A DNA stretch of 64,000 nt, taken from the NCBI GenBank assembly GCA_964023205.1, contig OZ026838.1, positions 26,563,843-26,627,842 of the forward strand, read 5' to 3'. This document shows, in pieces, positions 24,461 through 36,777 of the stretch. How positions within the stretch are numbered: the stretch's first letter is position 1; the number at the start of each line of letters is the position of its first letter. The position numbers and the translations under genes were made by a program. Below the pieces are notes generated by a model, which saw only the letters and a list, made by a program, of their open reading frames with translations, ran no database searches and was not told the DNA's origin. Origin of the DNA: Lutraria lutraria (lineage: Eukaryota; Mollusca; Bivalvia; Venerida; Mactridae).

Positions 24461-26144
24461 GGATTAAAGTGGTACAACCAGTCCGGGTTATTTAGCGACT
24501 TGATGAAGTTCCCTTGTTGTAGAACCTGTACTGATCTTCCATACGCAAGATGGACAGCTTCCTCACTTGTGAAATTCGTCTTAAGGCACTGTGGTGAGAT
24601 GCTAGACTAGTGATTAGTAGTCATAGGACCACTGAGTCCTCTTATACCTCCTGGCTTATCCACCCTTGTTTCTAGCATAATAATAATGAATATGAAAATA
24701 CAGCTTTTTTCAAGCTTTGATTTTACATTTCTGCGCTGATTTCTAATGATAATATTCTATTTAAAAAACCTAATTTCTTGAGTACTCAGCTCTATCTTGT
24801 TTATTGACAGCCTTATAATTACATTACAGCAAACTAAGCTGAAACCTTTTACTTATCTAAAATTCTGAAGTTTATATCTTCTTGTTTTAGTATTCTTATT
24901 ATGTAAAAAACTCAAATTTTACTTTATTTTGCTAGTAAATCTATTTTGTGATAGAAATTAATGAGAAATATATTAGTTGCGTATATATTGTGTATTGAAG
25001 CATTTTATTTCAATTTTCATGAAAATGAACAAACCAAACTGTTCATGGGAGACCCCTTTTTAAAGTCAATGAATAATTTTCAGATTTTGAGGCGTTTAGC
25101 TTCTATATACCTCAGAGACAAATTTACTGGAATAGGAGATAATACTGACATGGCAATATTTACATATTTTCAATAATTTAAGTGAAAAATCAATTTCAGT
25201 TGTCTCCATATTAATAAGATACAAGATTATTTGGCAAATATCAGACGAATAACAAATGCACATGCTACTTTGGGACTTGAGTCATCTGTTGGTTGGTTCG
25301 GCTGGAGTTATGATTAAAGCTATAGATAAATATTATGTATCCCAAGATATGCTTATATGTGCTTGAAGTTTTTGCGCTCCTGTGATCTTTAAAGGCTTGT
25401 ACAAACATGGTTATAAAATTATTCTCTTCGCATTGCATACCAACTTTTTAATCAATCCGTAATATTATACTTATTTTTATTTTCAACCTTACTTGTTTGA
25501 TATTAAGCAAAGTTTCAGAAATGAACACCATAATTGGAAACTGGGTGCTAATGTTTCATCTTTTTACCCAATTTTTTACCAGTGGACAAAACTATTTTAA
25601 ATTGCTTATTTTGAAGGAGTCAGTATTCATTTTTGCACAAATGGACATAACTGTTACACTTTATAAATAATTCCCAGTGTCGGAAATAATTAGTTTTAGC
25701 ACTTTAACTTGGGCCTATATAAAATCGTGGGGAATGCAACATGGCTGTTTCAAATGTAGAATGACTTCCATTAAATTCATAGATAATTCTAGTATGCACA
25801 TAAATGTATAAGATATTCAGTATTTTGATCCCCTGAAATTGTTACTTGTTTTGATCAATCTTGATATGTCAAAATTGAAATAGAGAAGGGGAGATATTAA
25901 ATCTTGTGTTGCATGAAATCTTATATAAATTACCCAAAAACTCTGTATTGCTTCTTATCTGAATCAGATATGTACACTCCACAAATTTCTGCTTTGTAAT
26001 GGTCGTTGTATGGTGTAACCCTTTTCTTTTCAGTGGTTTGTATTTATGTAGGTTTTTTTTTCAATGCATTTATCATTTAAATTTAACTGCCACTATTGTG
26101 GACTATTAAATTTTATTGTTTTACTAAATTCACTGGGCAAACTA

Positions 26145-26218
26145 TCAGTCAGTCCAGTCAGTCAGTCCAGTCCAGTCAGTCAGTCAGTCAGTCAGTCAGT
26201 CAGTCAGTCAGTCAGTCC
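26145..26218 (+). repeat. (CAGT)n tetranucleotide microsatellite
   Basis: A run of CAGT/GTCA units interrupted by a few CCAGT units over about 74 bp. The last ten or so units are perfect. Likely length-polymorphic. Confidence 0.95.
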
Positions 26219-26219
26219 A

Positions 26220-27420
26220 CCAATGAATTAATATATTTGATTAATGAATAAGTAACGACATCAATTAAATTATCATGAAATTAATTAGGATTTAATTAAT
26301 TAATCAGTCAATCAATGATTGGATCATGAATGCAATTAATCATTGCTAAACTAACAGTAGCATGGAAAATACGTACAAACTTTAGTATCACGTAAAAAAA
26401 AACAAAGCTGAGATAATTTTCCAAACCTTTTCGCCCCTAGCTGTGAAACTTTTTATCGTATCAATAATGCATTGACATAATGCAAGTGTTAACTATGATG
26501 AGTACTTTCACACAAATTATAAACTGATGTCTGCTGTGAACTGTGAATCAACAGTCTGCAACATGTGTTAGCCATATTATGGAAAAGTCGCTACAGTGTT
26601 ACTAATATATCCATTTATCGCTAATTTGAAATTGTAATGCCAAAACCTGCCACAACTGTTACAGGCATACGGAAGCAACGAGTTATGTGTACTCATAAAC
26701 TATTTCATGAAGTTTATGTGCCCCCAACATTGTTTATTATGTCCTGCAGCGTACAATCTTCTGGCGAGTGTGATAATGCATTTTAATAGTGACATGGAAT
26801 CCTGCCTGATGCACAATGTATCATGACGCAGGTGGAAACTATAAAACAGAATATAATGCTTTTGTTCATGTGATATTTAGATAATAGTGGAAGTTTTATG
26901 ACCCTCACGCCTTCCTATCACCGAATGAACATTATCAAGGGAAGCACATTACGATCATCCGATGCACGTAACTCATGAAATATTGATCTTTATTATGATC
27001 TTCCTCTAAAACAAAAAATTTGATAATTTCTAGACAAACCTCCTACCTTCAATAATTTCCATAAACGCAGGGCTCCAACTGTGCACATTATTAAATTTTC
27101 CACTTCCCAGACTGCCATCAACCAATTGCACGTGCAATTTAACATCATTGGCAAATGCGTGTATGCAAACATGGATTATTGTATCAGTTTTTGTGGCAAT
27201 AAAAAGTTTGAAATGGAAAGCACGCTATAAAGTTATATAATACAAAGCTCCATGCAAATGGGTAATGGGCTTAAAAATTGTCTCAATGGCTTTCCATAAT
27301 GAATGAAAAATTAAATTATGCATGCAAAATGCCTGCTTTAATTAATTGAGACACACTTTGAAAATTGATTATGATTTTTTTAGATTTCATTAAAATTTGT
27401 TAATGGCTAACAAAAAGGTT
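26220..27420. promoter_or_regulatory. Candidate cis-regulatory stretch in intron 1
   Basis: Repeat-free 1.2 kb rich in words bound by homeodomain, POU and basic helix-loop-helix factors: several TTAATTAATT and GCAATTAATCATTG-like sites in 26225-26345, CAATCAATGATTGG near 26308, CAATTGCACGTGCAATT around 27123-27139 (a 17-base perfect palindrome containing a CACGTG E-box), CATGCAAATGGGTAATGG near 27250, and TTTAATTAATTGAGAC near 27336. G+C is patchily higher than in flanking intron. No splice sites or coding frame stand out. Enhancer function is inference. Confidence 0.3.
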
Positions 27421-27780
27421 TAAAATTTCTTAGGCCTAAATAAGAAAATCATTACATCCATTCTCTCATTTTTTTACCTTTCCGCATGCTCCCAAGAATA
27501 ATTATGAAAAATTCAAAAAAAAAATCCCTGCCTACCTTCCCTGTTTGTAATGAGCATGTAACATGAACCAAACAAAATATGCCTTAGTTGGAATAATCTT
27601 TTATCATTTGTTCTACAAAAAATTACTTTCTGATGTCCACTGAATAACAATAAATAAAAATAATTTAACAGTTACCTAGGACTACATTACACGAACAATG
27701 CTTTTGTCCAGAGGTAAAGTTGTTGGCTTGATGGGTCATAAAACAGCAAAATGCCTGATGGTAAATAAACTTGACCAAAA

Positions 27781-27895
27781 AATGTTCCAAAATTCTCTTA
27801 AACAGCCGGTTCACCTAATCAGTTCTCCTGGACTGTATGCAAACCAGTACTAACTTATCCTTCTGCAAGGAGAGGCAACTTCTACAATGGTGTTC
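27781..27895 (-). mobile_element. SINE S1 fragment, minus strand
   Basis: Read on the minus strand: GAAGTTGCCTCTCCTTGCAG, AGGATAAGTTAGTACTGG, TTTGCATACAGTCCAGGAGA, ACTGATTAGGTGAACCGGC. This is the central S1 body as seen in the copies at 37860 and 59585. Head and tail are lost. Confidence 0.7.
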
Positions 27896-27899
27896 GCTG

Positions 27900-28045
27900 T
27901 CTAATTCAAACAGTTTTATTTGGATCCTCACAAAACTTGATGGAAATATTTATGGCCATGAGATCTCAGTCAAGTTCGATAACCAGCCCAATCAGCCCAG
28001 GCATTCCTGAGTTATGGCCCTTGATGGATGTATTTTATGACCTGG
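27900..28045. repeat. Possible old interspersed repeat fragment
   Basis: The segment containing ATGGCCATGAGATCTCAGTC, AAGTTCGATAACCAGCCCAA and CTGAGTTATGGCCCTTGA reads like a repeat I associate with mollusc genomes, but only one copy is in this window, so this rests on memory rather than comparison. Confidence 0.3.
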
Positions 28046-28116
28046 CACTCTTGTTCCCCATATTAATGTTTATCATTTAAATGTCACTCTTAATCAACAT
28101 ATTTCTGTACTTTCAG

Positions 28117-28200
28117 GATTCTGTGGAAGCCGCTATGGTATGATAATGAGACTGACATTTATCTTGTTTGCTGTTAGCTTTCTAAGCCAACAATATGGTG
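28117..28200 (+). CDS. Exon 2, signal-peptide exon of unknown secreted or membrane protein
   Basis: An 84-nt exon (phase 1 to phase 1) between a TTTCTGTACTTTCAG acceptor and a GTAAGT donor. With exon 1 it encodes residues 12-39 and the first base of codon 40. Residues 13-23 are FCGSRYGMIMR. Residues 24-34 (LTFILFAVSFL) form a hydrophobic core after Arg23, and SQQYG follows. That is an n-region/h-region pattern of a secretory signal, with cleavage likely near Gly42-Gln43 at the exon 3 junction. Met20 and Met22 are alternative starts that would shorten the n-region. The 84-nt length is a multiple of three, so skipping it would keep the frame but remove the signal. Protein family not recognised. 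Confidence 0.7.
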
Positions 28201-28256
28201 GTAAGTGTATTATCTACCTTATTAATAAATCTTCAAGAGCATAATTCCTCTGTCAA

Positions 28257-28359
28257 ACAAGTTATTCATTCTTCATGAACTAATCATGATCTATTCATGA
28301 AGTATGCAAGAATAGTTCATGAAATGTTCATGTTTTCATGAATTTCATTTGAAGGGGTA
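28257..28359 (-). repeat. TTCATGAA hairpin repeat family R4, minus-strand copy
   Basis: Contains GTTATTCATTCTTCATGAAC, CTATTCATGAAGTATGCAAG, AATAGTTCATG, GTTTTCATGAA and CCCCTT on the minus strand, collinear with 50349-50460 reversed. It sits 57 bp downstream of the exon 2 donor. Confidence 0.75.
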
Positions 28360-29684
28360 ATTTTACATTAAAGATCCATTGTCAACTTTTTTTGTCAAGT
28401 CTTTGAGCTTACAAAAGGGGCTGGCATAATTATTTTTACCATAAATGATTGCAAACTCCATGACACAGGAACGTGAGTGTTATTTTATGCGAAGGAATGT
28501 AAATTTCTCCATAATTTCATTACTTGGTGAATGCTTGAAGTAAAAATGTGCCTCATTATGGAATAATTGTCAGCTGTGTCTTCTGATGGAGGGAAATTAA
28601 TATTATAATCATATCTTAATTGATAGTTTTGTGTAAAATTGTATTAATTAACCTTTTTTATGCCCAGAGAATACTTCATAGCACATTACAGTCTGATTAA
28701 GTAAGGGTGTGCTTGTAGATATGTGTGCATAAAATAAAATTGTGATACGCAAAAACTATATTTTTCATTATCCCCAAATTATTTCGTTATTGCGTAATCA
28801 TTATCAGGTGAGTGTTGTAACTTAGGCTCTTCAAGCAGCAGGATAAAAATGAGAGTTAATTGCATGTAAAATGTTACTGCACTTACGTTACATCTTAAAC
28901 GAGACTTTTTACAACACACACATGCATGGCTATGTATAATGTAAGCAATTACAGTGTGCCGAAACTCATCCAGGTTTTCTACCAAAAAAGTATTTCCTTT
29001 ATTTAAGTTTTGTGAAAAATTAATATTTTGACTATATTTGATGACTTTACATCGGATCTGAAAGCTTCATAATGACTTTATGATATAGGTTATTTGGCAA
29101 CCTAAAGGGTGTGGTCCAAACATTTTCTAAGGTCTCATTTGCTTCTAGGACTTTCATGAAAATTTTTCCATTTTGTGATATACTTAGACCATATTCAAAT
29201 TACTTAGAAATAACAGAATTTTAGTCCTACTGTATGCTTACTGAAGTGTATTTCTCTGGGATGTTTCATTGGGGTGGAGACAGTAAACATGCATTGCCGG
29301 GGTTCAGTCCTACAGAAGGTGGGTTTTGAGTGTTCCATGTTGGTTCCATGCAATCGATGATTCATTTCTCATATCTTAGAACCATCAAATATTTGTGATA
29401 GGAATTATTTTCATATATTTAATGTGATTGGAAATTTGCTCTCTGCCTTCTAGGATATAAATTATTTTCTTACAAAAAATGCAATAATGTAAAACCAACA
29501 TGGGTGATTTATTTTGACTTCTGTTTATGATCAAGATTTTCTGTTTACTTTATCTATGACAAATATTTGACGGGTGCATTACAAAATGTCAAATATTTGA
29601 AAGACTGCACAGTAGTTGAATATTCTATTCTAATTTGATGTGTGAAGATACCAACTGTATTTCTAGAAGTCGTGTGGTTTACAC

Positions 29685-29790
29685 TTAACCCTTACAATGC
29701 TGGGAGCGTTTGCCATTGGGATAAAGCCAGACCAGCCTGTATTACCAATGCAGTCTGACCAGGCTCTTAACAGTTGGGTGGCTACAAAAG
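29685..29790. repeat. Possible interspersed repeat fragment
   Basis: TTAACCCTTACAATGCTGGG, then CCAGACCAGCCTGTATTACC and GCAGTCTGACCAGGCTC. The layout resembles a widespread short element I associate with bivalve genomes, with a small inverted motif around the AGACCAGCCTG word. Single copy here, so low confidence. Confidence 0.3.
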
Positions 29791-29902
29791 TGTATCTTCT
29801 AAATTTCCCATAAATTGAATGAAAAATCAGGAAATTCAACTGTTTAAGAATTTTAATATAGCAATTTATATTACTGGAAATAAGTGCAAACTTTAGTATG
29901 TA

Positions 29903-30074
29903 CAGTCAAACCTGTGTCAGTGACCACCTCCAAATAAAGGTCACCCTCAGTGAAAAAAGAACCATTGTTGATTATTTAGATCAAAATGACCTTCAAATAA
30001 AGCCACTTGCCAATAAAGGCCATTTTTTATCTTACCGGGTACCTAGTTATGGCCTTTGTTCACAAGTTTGAATG
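29903..30074 (+). mobile_element. CAGTCAAACC miniature element (family M1), copy B
   Basis: TA-flanked. Begins CAGTCAAACCTGTGTCAGTG and ends TTCACAAGTTTGAATG. Internal blocks CACCTCCAAATAAAGGTCAC, TTGATTATTTAGATCAAAAT and AATAAAGGCCA match copy A closely. 172 bp, no coding capacity. Confidence 0.85.
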
Positions 30075-30454
30075 TACAATTTTTTATCGAAATAAAGTTA
30101 TAAAAATTTTTTTTTTCATTTTTCAACCGCACATCAGTGAATTGCTAGAAGTAAAATTTTCTAGCAGAGTATCAAAGTAATTAAGACGTCTCAAATTTCT
30201 CATGGATTTTATCTATATCATTATGATATTTTATGCTTACAATGTAAATCTTGCACCAATGAATAGATTTTACTTTGATGCATCCAAGTTGTGTTTTTAT
30301 TGTGCTTTTTAATTAACGACTGATTGCTTTTTAGATGTGAGACTGAATGCAATGCAGTCATCTGATACAAGTGGTTTGTCTGTCTGTCTGTGTGTGGTCC
30401 AAGTTTTTGTCATTTTAAATGCTTAATGAATGTTCAAAACTTGCACTGCAATGT

Positions 30455-30775
30455 TGGTGTCCCCCCCAGAAGAGTCTCAAATTAAGGCTTAAAAAAAGAA
30501 TTGCTTGTTTCTGTTTACTTTGCTCATTAAAGATAGGGTTGGTTAAAGTAGGGACATTTATTTGGCTGTTGAAAGCATGTGGAAATCAGCTAAACATGAG
30601 AAAGCGGATGTTCCCCTCCTCAGATCTTATAAAAATTCTAGAGTCACATGGTAAATACCTAATTTACCTAGACCTAGAACAATTCTATGATTGGGTGGAA
30701 AAATAGTGTCCGTCAGGTTAGTGGAAGCTAGGAACTTTTTTAATCCTGCTTATACCTTCTAGAATAATTTTACAG
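30455..30775 (+). repeat. Dispersed repeat family R5, copy 2
   Basis: Partner of 13925-14175 (see there). The best-conserved block is 30695-30770. An open frame at 30419-30706 overlaps it and is most likely incidental. Confidence 0.5.
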
Positions 30776-30918
30776 TAATTTGTACTTCGATAAATTTAGA
30801 ATTTTCTTTTGACTTGGTGATGTCATTATGCCCAAATACTTGCTTTAATGGTACAAGTCTGTGTCATGAATTTGGAATTAGGGGTTAGTTTTTGATAAAT
30901 TTTGTAACGACCTTCCCT

Positions 30919-30982
30919 GTCGAAAACTTATTCATACTTTAAGAACTCTTCATGAACTTTTCATGAATTATATTGAAGGGGT
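30919..30982 (-). repeat. TTCATGAA hairpin repeat family R4, short copy
   Basis: Contains CTTATTCATACTTTAAGAAC, CTTCATGAAC, TTTTCATGAAT and a GAAGGGG end like the 28257 copy, but with the centre deleted. Confidence 0.6.
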
Positions 30983-31350
30983 TGGAATGATTATGCTTAC
31001 CATGTTTTTGTAGCACCGAGACTTGTATGTTATATGCTGGCGCAAAAATGATGCAAACTTCTGTGAGATTGATTCGTTCAGGATATAACGACTCATTTCA
31101 TAATTCATTTAACTTGTGCAACTGCACATCAAAGCATTTATTGCAATGAAAGGACTGTTATGAGTTTCTGCTATAAGAATATTTGTCGTGGCGGTTCTAT
31201 TATTGCCGAGATAAAGTCTATGTATTTGAACTCATTGCTCTGTACAGATATCCATGGCTTCTAGTAATTCTTGCTCATTATGTTGCATTATAGGTTTATT
31301 CAATTCATTCTTGCTATTGAAGCAAAATTTGTGCCCTTGGTCAACCTTAA

Positions 31351-31435
31351 AAAGTTATGCATACCTCATGAATTATTCATGAACTGTTCTTGAATGGTTC
31401 AAGAAAAAATCCTGTTTTCATGAAGTATAATTTGA
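31351..31435 (-). repeat. TTCATGAA hairpin repeat family R4, copy
   Basis: Contains GTTATGCATACCTCATGAAT, TATTCATGAACTGTTCTTGA, GGTTCAAGAAAAAATCCTG and TTTTCATGAA, matching the minus strand of 50349-50460. It lies under 400 bp from the preceding R4 copy in the same orientation. Confidence 0.7.
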
Positions 31436-32190
31436 TCCGACTTTTTTTGCATATTAATATTGCACACTAATTTTATTTTAGAAAATATTTTGTTTTTCAG
31501 AAATTAACCCAATCATTTTGTTGCTCTGACTTTATTTAAAGGGAAAATTGAATAACGTCACCAATTAATGTTTTAAATTATTATTGATAATAATGAAATT
31601 TTATAATGAAGGATTCTATGAAACCTGTTTTCCCGAAGTGAAGATATTTTTAAAACAGGTTGGAATTCACACAATTACGGCAAAAAATGATACTTGACAG
31701 AATCCGTGTTACTTTGCTTCGAATGAAATTAAAACGTGTCTCAGAATACTGTTGTGCCTAACCTATATAAATGATTATAAACATGTCCAGTTTATTGTAC
31801 ATCACGCACTTGATGATAAAAAAATCTGAGTATTTTCTAAATTCATCTCAAACTGCTATCAGTGTAGATAATCTTGTGCACTGTGTGACTCGTGCACTCT
31901 GTTTCATCAGCCATAATTTATCCACCATGATTTGTAGAACCTGTGATGTAGATGTTTGCTTCTACAAGAACATTTTACCTATCTGACAGTTTCGTGATAT
32001 CAGTAGATAAGTAAACTTTATTACCAGACTCGGGGTTCCTTTCCTTACACTTTGTGTTATTTTTCTTCCTTTCATCAAGTTTTTATGAAGATGGTCTAGT
32101 AATTTTGATTCCATTTTTTTTCTTTTGTATGATTTATAGCCTCACTGTGATTTTATTTATACACAATTATTTTGTAAACGAATTTCAAAT

Positions 32191-32355
32191 CAAAGTACTG
32201 AAAGTACTCATGGAAAATTACCTTACATAGACATGCACTGCAACATGGAATGGTAACTAGTTTAACAATTACATGGCGGATGTAGAAAAATGTAGTACTT
32301 TTGTCCGCATCAAAATTCATGCACACCAAGCAATGGACAGCAATGGAAAGCTGGA
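32191..32355 (-). repeat. Dispersed repeat family R3, copy 3
   Basis: Begins CAAAGTACTGAAAGTACTCATG, continues with CATGCACTGCAACATGGAAT, GGTAACTAGTTTAACAATTA, CATGGCGGATGTAGAAAAA and TCCGCATCAAAATTCATGC. It is the reverse of the 24168 and 36778 copies. Confidence 0.8.
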
Positions 32356-32359
32356 CCAT

Positions 32360-34405
32360 CAGTTTCAAAAAAAAATTCTTCTATCCTATTACTCAATAGT
32401 TGCACCACCCATTATTCATATAATATGTTACACACAAGGTAAAACCTTGTTTTGTTATGCAGTTAAAAATTAAGATAATTTTAAGCATTAATTATGTTTA
32501 CTTGGTGAATCATAAAAAATCCTAATCCTCTTTCATCCATTATATTTTTCTGAAAACATTTTTTTTACATTATTATATTTTATCTATTTCTATGTGTGAT
32601 GTAACATTATGATATATAAGTTGTTTTTGTTTTTGGTTCAAAGAGTTTTATGTCTTATTGATAATTTTCTTAACCTTTTATGACAGCTCCTGAAAATTTA
32701 AGTGAGTTTTAAAAAAAAATAACTGATAAAAATGACTTGATCATCACTGAATATTTGTTACTGATATTACTTTAATACTTAAATAATAATAAAACGATTG
32801 ATATTAAGAAATATTTTGTTGGTAATGTAATATTTATATTCAGTGTGTTCAATGACCATTATTAAGAATTTTATCAAATTAATATTTAGTGAATGTTAAG
32901 TTGATTATATTTTTTCAGCTTGATCAATCAGTTGAACAGTCAAAAATAACATTTCTGTAAAATATTTAAGGATTTTTTGAATTAAATATTTGCAAATTCT
33001 AAAGGAATATCAGAATCTTACTTAAAGAATATACATCTTGTCCACCTCCTACTGACTTGAAACTTAGTGAAATTAGTAAAGTTTTAAAACTTGAATTCAG
33101 ACACACAATTCAACCATTCTTTCTGTTGATAATTTATCATGGTGAAAAGTCGAACTTTAAATCAAAGTTTGAATGTTATAACTTGACATGGCTTTTAAAG
33201 AAATCAGGAGATTTTTCGGATATGAATATTCTATAGTCACTTTGGAAAAATTGGTCAAAATGAGCTTTTCAGTTAAAGTTACTTCGGTTGTCACGGCAAT
33301 GAATGGGCGTGATTATTTATTAAACGTCCAGTTGTGATGGCAATTATAGTTGAGTAGAATCTTCAGGGGGTTCCCAAGGTTTCGGGGCAAATATCAAAAG
33401 AAAGTTTGGTTTTTAATTAAGATATCTATAGCTTATTTTTACTGTATTTCAATTTGTTTATTTATCAGTCACTTTAACAACGGATAAATATTTTCTGTAT
33501 AAAATATACCAATTTTGCCAAGATTTTTGTAAAAATTTCTCTTAAATCAAAAGATAATGTTAGTAAGGACTTATCTATTCTCTTTTATGCAATTTTTATA
33601 TTATCAAACTAAAATTCAAAATTTGAATTTTTTATGCTTCTATTCAATAATCATAATGCCTTTGTTAATTTTTATCTGAAATTGGTAATGAAATTGATCT
33701 GTCAACTTCATACTCCTTTGTGATATTTGTTCATGAGGATACAATTAGGAAGAATGGTCACTTGAATGGACACTACAGTAAAATGGCCCATGTGTCTTTT
33801 GGTCAGACATAAATCACTGACCATTTCCTTTAACTACATTATGTCAATATCCTGAGAGCCCTCAGTTCTTGTGATGACCAGTAGTCCAACGGTCAGCGAC
33901 TTCTAACGGCTGTATTTATTAGTGGTTTTATTGAGCACCATATTTCTTGATGACCGGAAGCACTTCTTGATCGTTTGGTAACTGTTGGCTGGAGAAGTTT
34001 TACGAGCCCCTTCCTTGATATCAATGACTTGTTTATCACCCAAAATTTTGTTTGCCATCAACAACTAATGGGTTTCTGGTTGCCAGTACTTGTTTGAAGA
34101 GATTGTGAATTATTAAACAAATCTTATTGTAGTTTTATTGTAATGTCCACTTGTTTGGTCAATATCTCAGTAAATTTCTTCTATGATGGGTTATTTTGAT
34201 CCAAGGAATTAATACTTGGGTATGGAAACGTGTTTGGGCCATTGTCGGTCACAGTCATGGTTATGTTTTCTTGTGTCATTATCTTACTGGGGTACACAAG
34301 TTAAACACAACTATAAAAAATACAAATCATCATGATTATGCTGTTCTATATTAAAGTTATAGCAAAAGGTAGGTGGACTTTTTACAATACAGTTAGATTC
34401 AACCA
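32360..34405. other. Intron 2 stretch without assigned features
   Basis: AT-rich unique sequence. I see no exon, repeat copy or motif cluster that can be supported. Confidence 0.4.
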
Positions 34406-34411
34406 GAACTA

Positions 34412-34578
34412 CAATCAAACCTGTGTTAGTGGCCACCTCCGAATAAAAGCCACCCTTTCTTTTAAAAGCAGTCACTTATAATTAAAAACAAAATGACCAT
34501 CACCATCCTGTCAGTAAAGGTCACATTTTGTCTTCCCCAAGAATGGCCATTGCTCACTGTGAGGCTGAGGTTTGACTG
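34412..34578 (+). mobile_element. CAGTCAAACC miniature element (family M1), copy C
   Basis: Flanked by TA on both sides. The left end is mutated to CAATCAAACCTGTGTTAGTG and the right end is GAGGTTTGACTG. Internal GGCCACCTCCGAATAAAAG and TCAGTAAAGGTCACATTTTG match copy A. Confidence 0.82.
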
Positions 34579-35343
34579 TATACCATTATTGCTGGCCATT
34601 CTAGACTGGCCTGACCAAGAATTAGATTAACTTAATCAGTTCTGTGGTCGTCATAGATCATTCTTTGATAGTTCCACTACTAGTTTTGTTAATACTTAAA
34701 CAATTCCATCTTTACTTCTTTGAAATTGAAATTCTCTCATTAGAATTCATTAGATTAGATGAAAGCTTTATAAATTGTCACAGAAGCTAACATCTGGTAT
34801 CATTAGACAAATGCTGTGCCTGTAAGGATTTTGTTCTTTGTATCAATTTGTTTTAAATTCAGACACACTTTCTCCCACAGTGATTCTTGTCTAGTGAATT
34901 ATAATGTACTGTTTGAAGTGGATTGTTTATTCACTTGGTGGTCCAAATGACATGAGACGGGCAGTTTGCACAAAATAGATTAGGACCATTGACCCTCAGG
35001 AAGCTTTGTTTTAGTCTCCCTGGAGAAATCGCTTAACTATCTATGACTGATGAGTGAGATTGAGATTGGCTCTCACCGTGTTGATTGACATGGTCAGTGA
35101 CTGAGTGGGGAAAGTTTTTAATGTCCAGTTGATTTAAGCTAAGCTATGACCACACATATAATCTATTATAGTCAGTCAGGTCTTCATACAAAGGCCAAAA
35201 AAGGGATGTGGTAGAAATTATGGCAGTTAATTATGCAATACTGACTTAATAATATATTCACAGCTTTATTTGGTGAATTTAGTCACTAAGTATCAAGTGT
35301 GTGTGGCCTTTCTTACATGTGTCCATTATCTCATGTTTGTACG

Positions 35344-35662
35344 GATGATCGATCGATCTAGTGGTAACACACTGGACTACTGAACAGCAGGTGGGTTTGG
35401 ATCTCGGCTCCGTCTTCAGATTTTTCAAGGATGCTCTTTCAGTCTCCCCGTACAAACTACCGAGCCAAGTACTGTGTCGAGAAAATCACAGGATAAAGGG
35501 TGAGGTGTGTTTTACACAAGGCACAATAATGAATTAGGAAAACTATTCAAAATGTAAAGAGTTAAGGGATACAAGTGCCTGGTTCTCCTGTATCTTCTCT
35601 CTTTCTATGGGGCCCGCCTTGAAACTGTCGAATGGGCCGGTAAACAACAGATAAACAATATC
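35344..35662 (+). mobile_element. tRNA-derived SINE, family S2, copy 1
   Basis: The A-box region CTAGTGGTAACACACTGGAC and a degenerate B box GGGTTTGGATCTCGG mark a tRNA-derived head. The body matches 46865-47176: AAGGATGCT.TT.GC/TC, CCCATC or CCCGTAC.AACTACC, GAGCCAAGTAC, AAAATCACAGGA, CTCCTGTATCTTCTCTCT, and the tail AACAACAGATAAACAATA. Confidence 0.8.
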
Positions 35663-36777
35663 TCATGTTAGTCTCTTGTTTGTCTGTAGTTTATTCTCTG
35701 AATCAATCTTCCTGGTTCCTGCCAGATAATTCTTTTATTAAGTTGTAAATTTGCACATTTCTTGCAAGAGCATCGCAACATATAAGCCTTGTGGCAAAAT
35801 TTTGAGTCATTTCATTATTATGATTTTATTGCTTTGGCTGATGTAGAAATTCTTTCATTAATTATAGGAATTCCTCAACTAAACCTTTCTAAATGATTGT
35901 GTTGGTTTTATAAAATTGTATTCTATAATTTAGTTGAAGAAAACATTGTATGATCATTATTTCCAGATTTTAAATACATAAACTTTAACCAACATTCCGC
36001 ATGATCATGAGATGGTAAGAGTTGTGGGCCTTGTATTATCAAAACTTGCCAAATTTGCCTTGGTAAGCAGATTTGTTGCTACATTTGTTGCATAATCCCA
36101 TGATGCTCTTAATGTATGTATAAATATTAGTTCTAAAAAAAAACTTCAAAATTTACATACAATATTGCGCAATCTGCATCTTTTATCATCTGAGATAATA
36201 ACTGAATTCATGAAATGAATCAAGTTGCAATTAACGAAATCCATGAGGAGATATTCCCCGTTCTTTCTTAATCTCGTAACATCAGCTTCATGATCAATAT
36301 CATTATTATGATATGAAATTAAAACAGAAATTCAAAGATGTGGAATATATCGGTTAAGAATAGATAATTGAGGAGCTTACATAAACACGTGGAAGAACTG
36401 TTGTGCAAATATTTTACTGTAATTCCAAGCCTGGGGCGCTGTCTCTTGAGGGTTTCATGTAGTGTGAATAGGTTTTTGAACTATGTTGACTGAAGGCTCA
36501 TAGTAAACACAAATAAATAACACTATCGAGTGGTAAACTGGGGTTTGATGACTTTCACAGGCTCAGGGAATTTCTTTTACCCGAGCTGTTCTTATCAAAC
36601 TCTTACAAAAATTTGATTTCCTCTAGTAAGTGCTGGTTCCCTTGATTTCATCTGAACTGTTGGAAAATGGGTACCAGGTACAGTTTGGTTAATATTCAAA
36701 TTTAACTCAAGTTATAGTTACTTTCATTTATCAAACTTTTAAGTATAATTAGATGTTAATTGTTTTTAGAAACTGTA

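Larger units (their letters stand above)
5169..28116 (+). other. Intron 1 (22.9 kb)
   Basis: Starts GTAGGT and ends TTTCTGTACTTTCAG, both good splice consensus. It contains minisatellites, miniature transposons and SINEs listed separately. Stretches such as 5520-7440, 15100-19740, 21900-23260 and 24470-26140 otherwise show only AT-rich unique sequence with no feature I can support. Confidence 0.6.

Noticed and set aside
24590..24680. Possible decayed SINE head (GCTAGACTAGTGATTAGTAG)
   Set aside because: The resemblance is limited to an A-box-like word. No B box, body or tail of S1 or S2 follows.
28135..28143. First ATG in exon 2 (ATG GTA TGA) as a start
   Set aside because: It is followed at once by a stop. 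The frame that matches exons 1 and 3 reads through this position as Tyr-Gly-Met.
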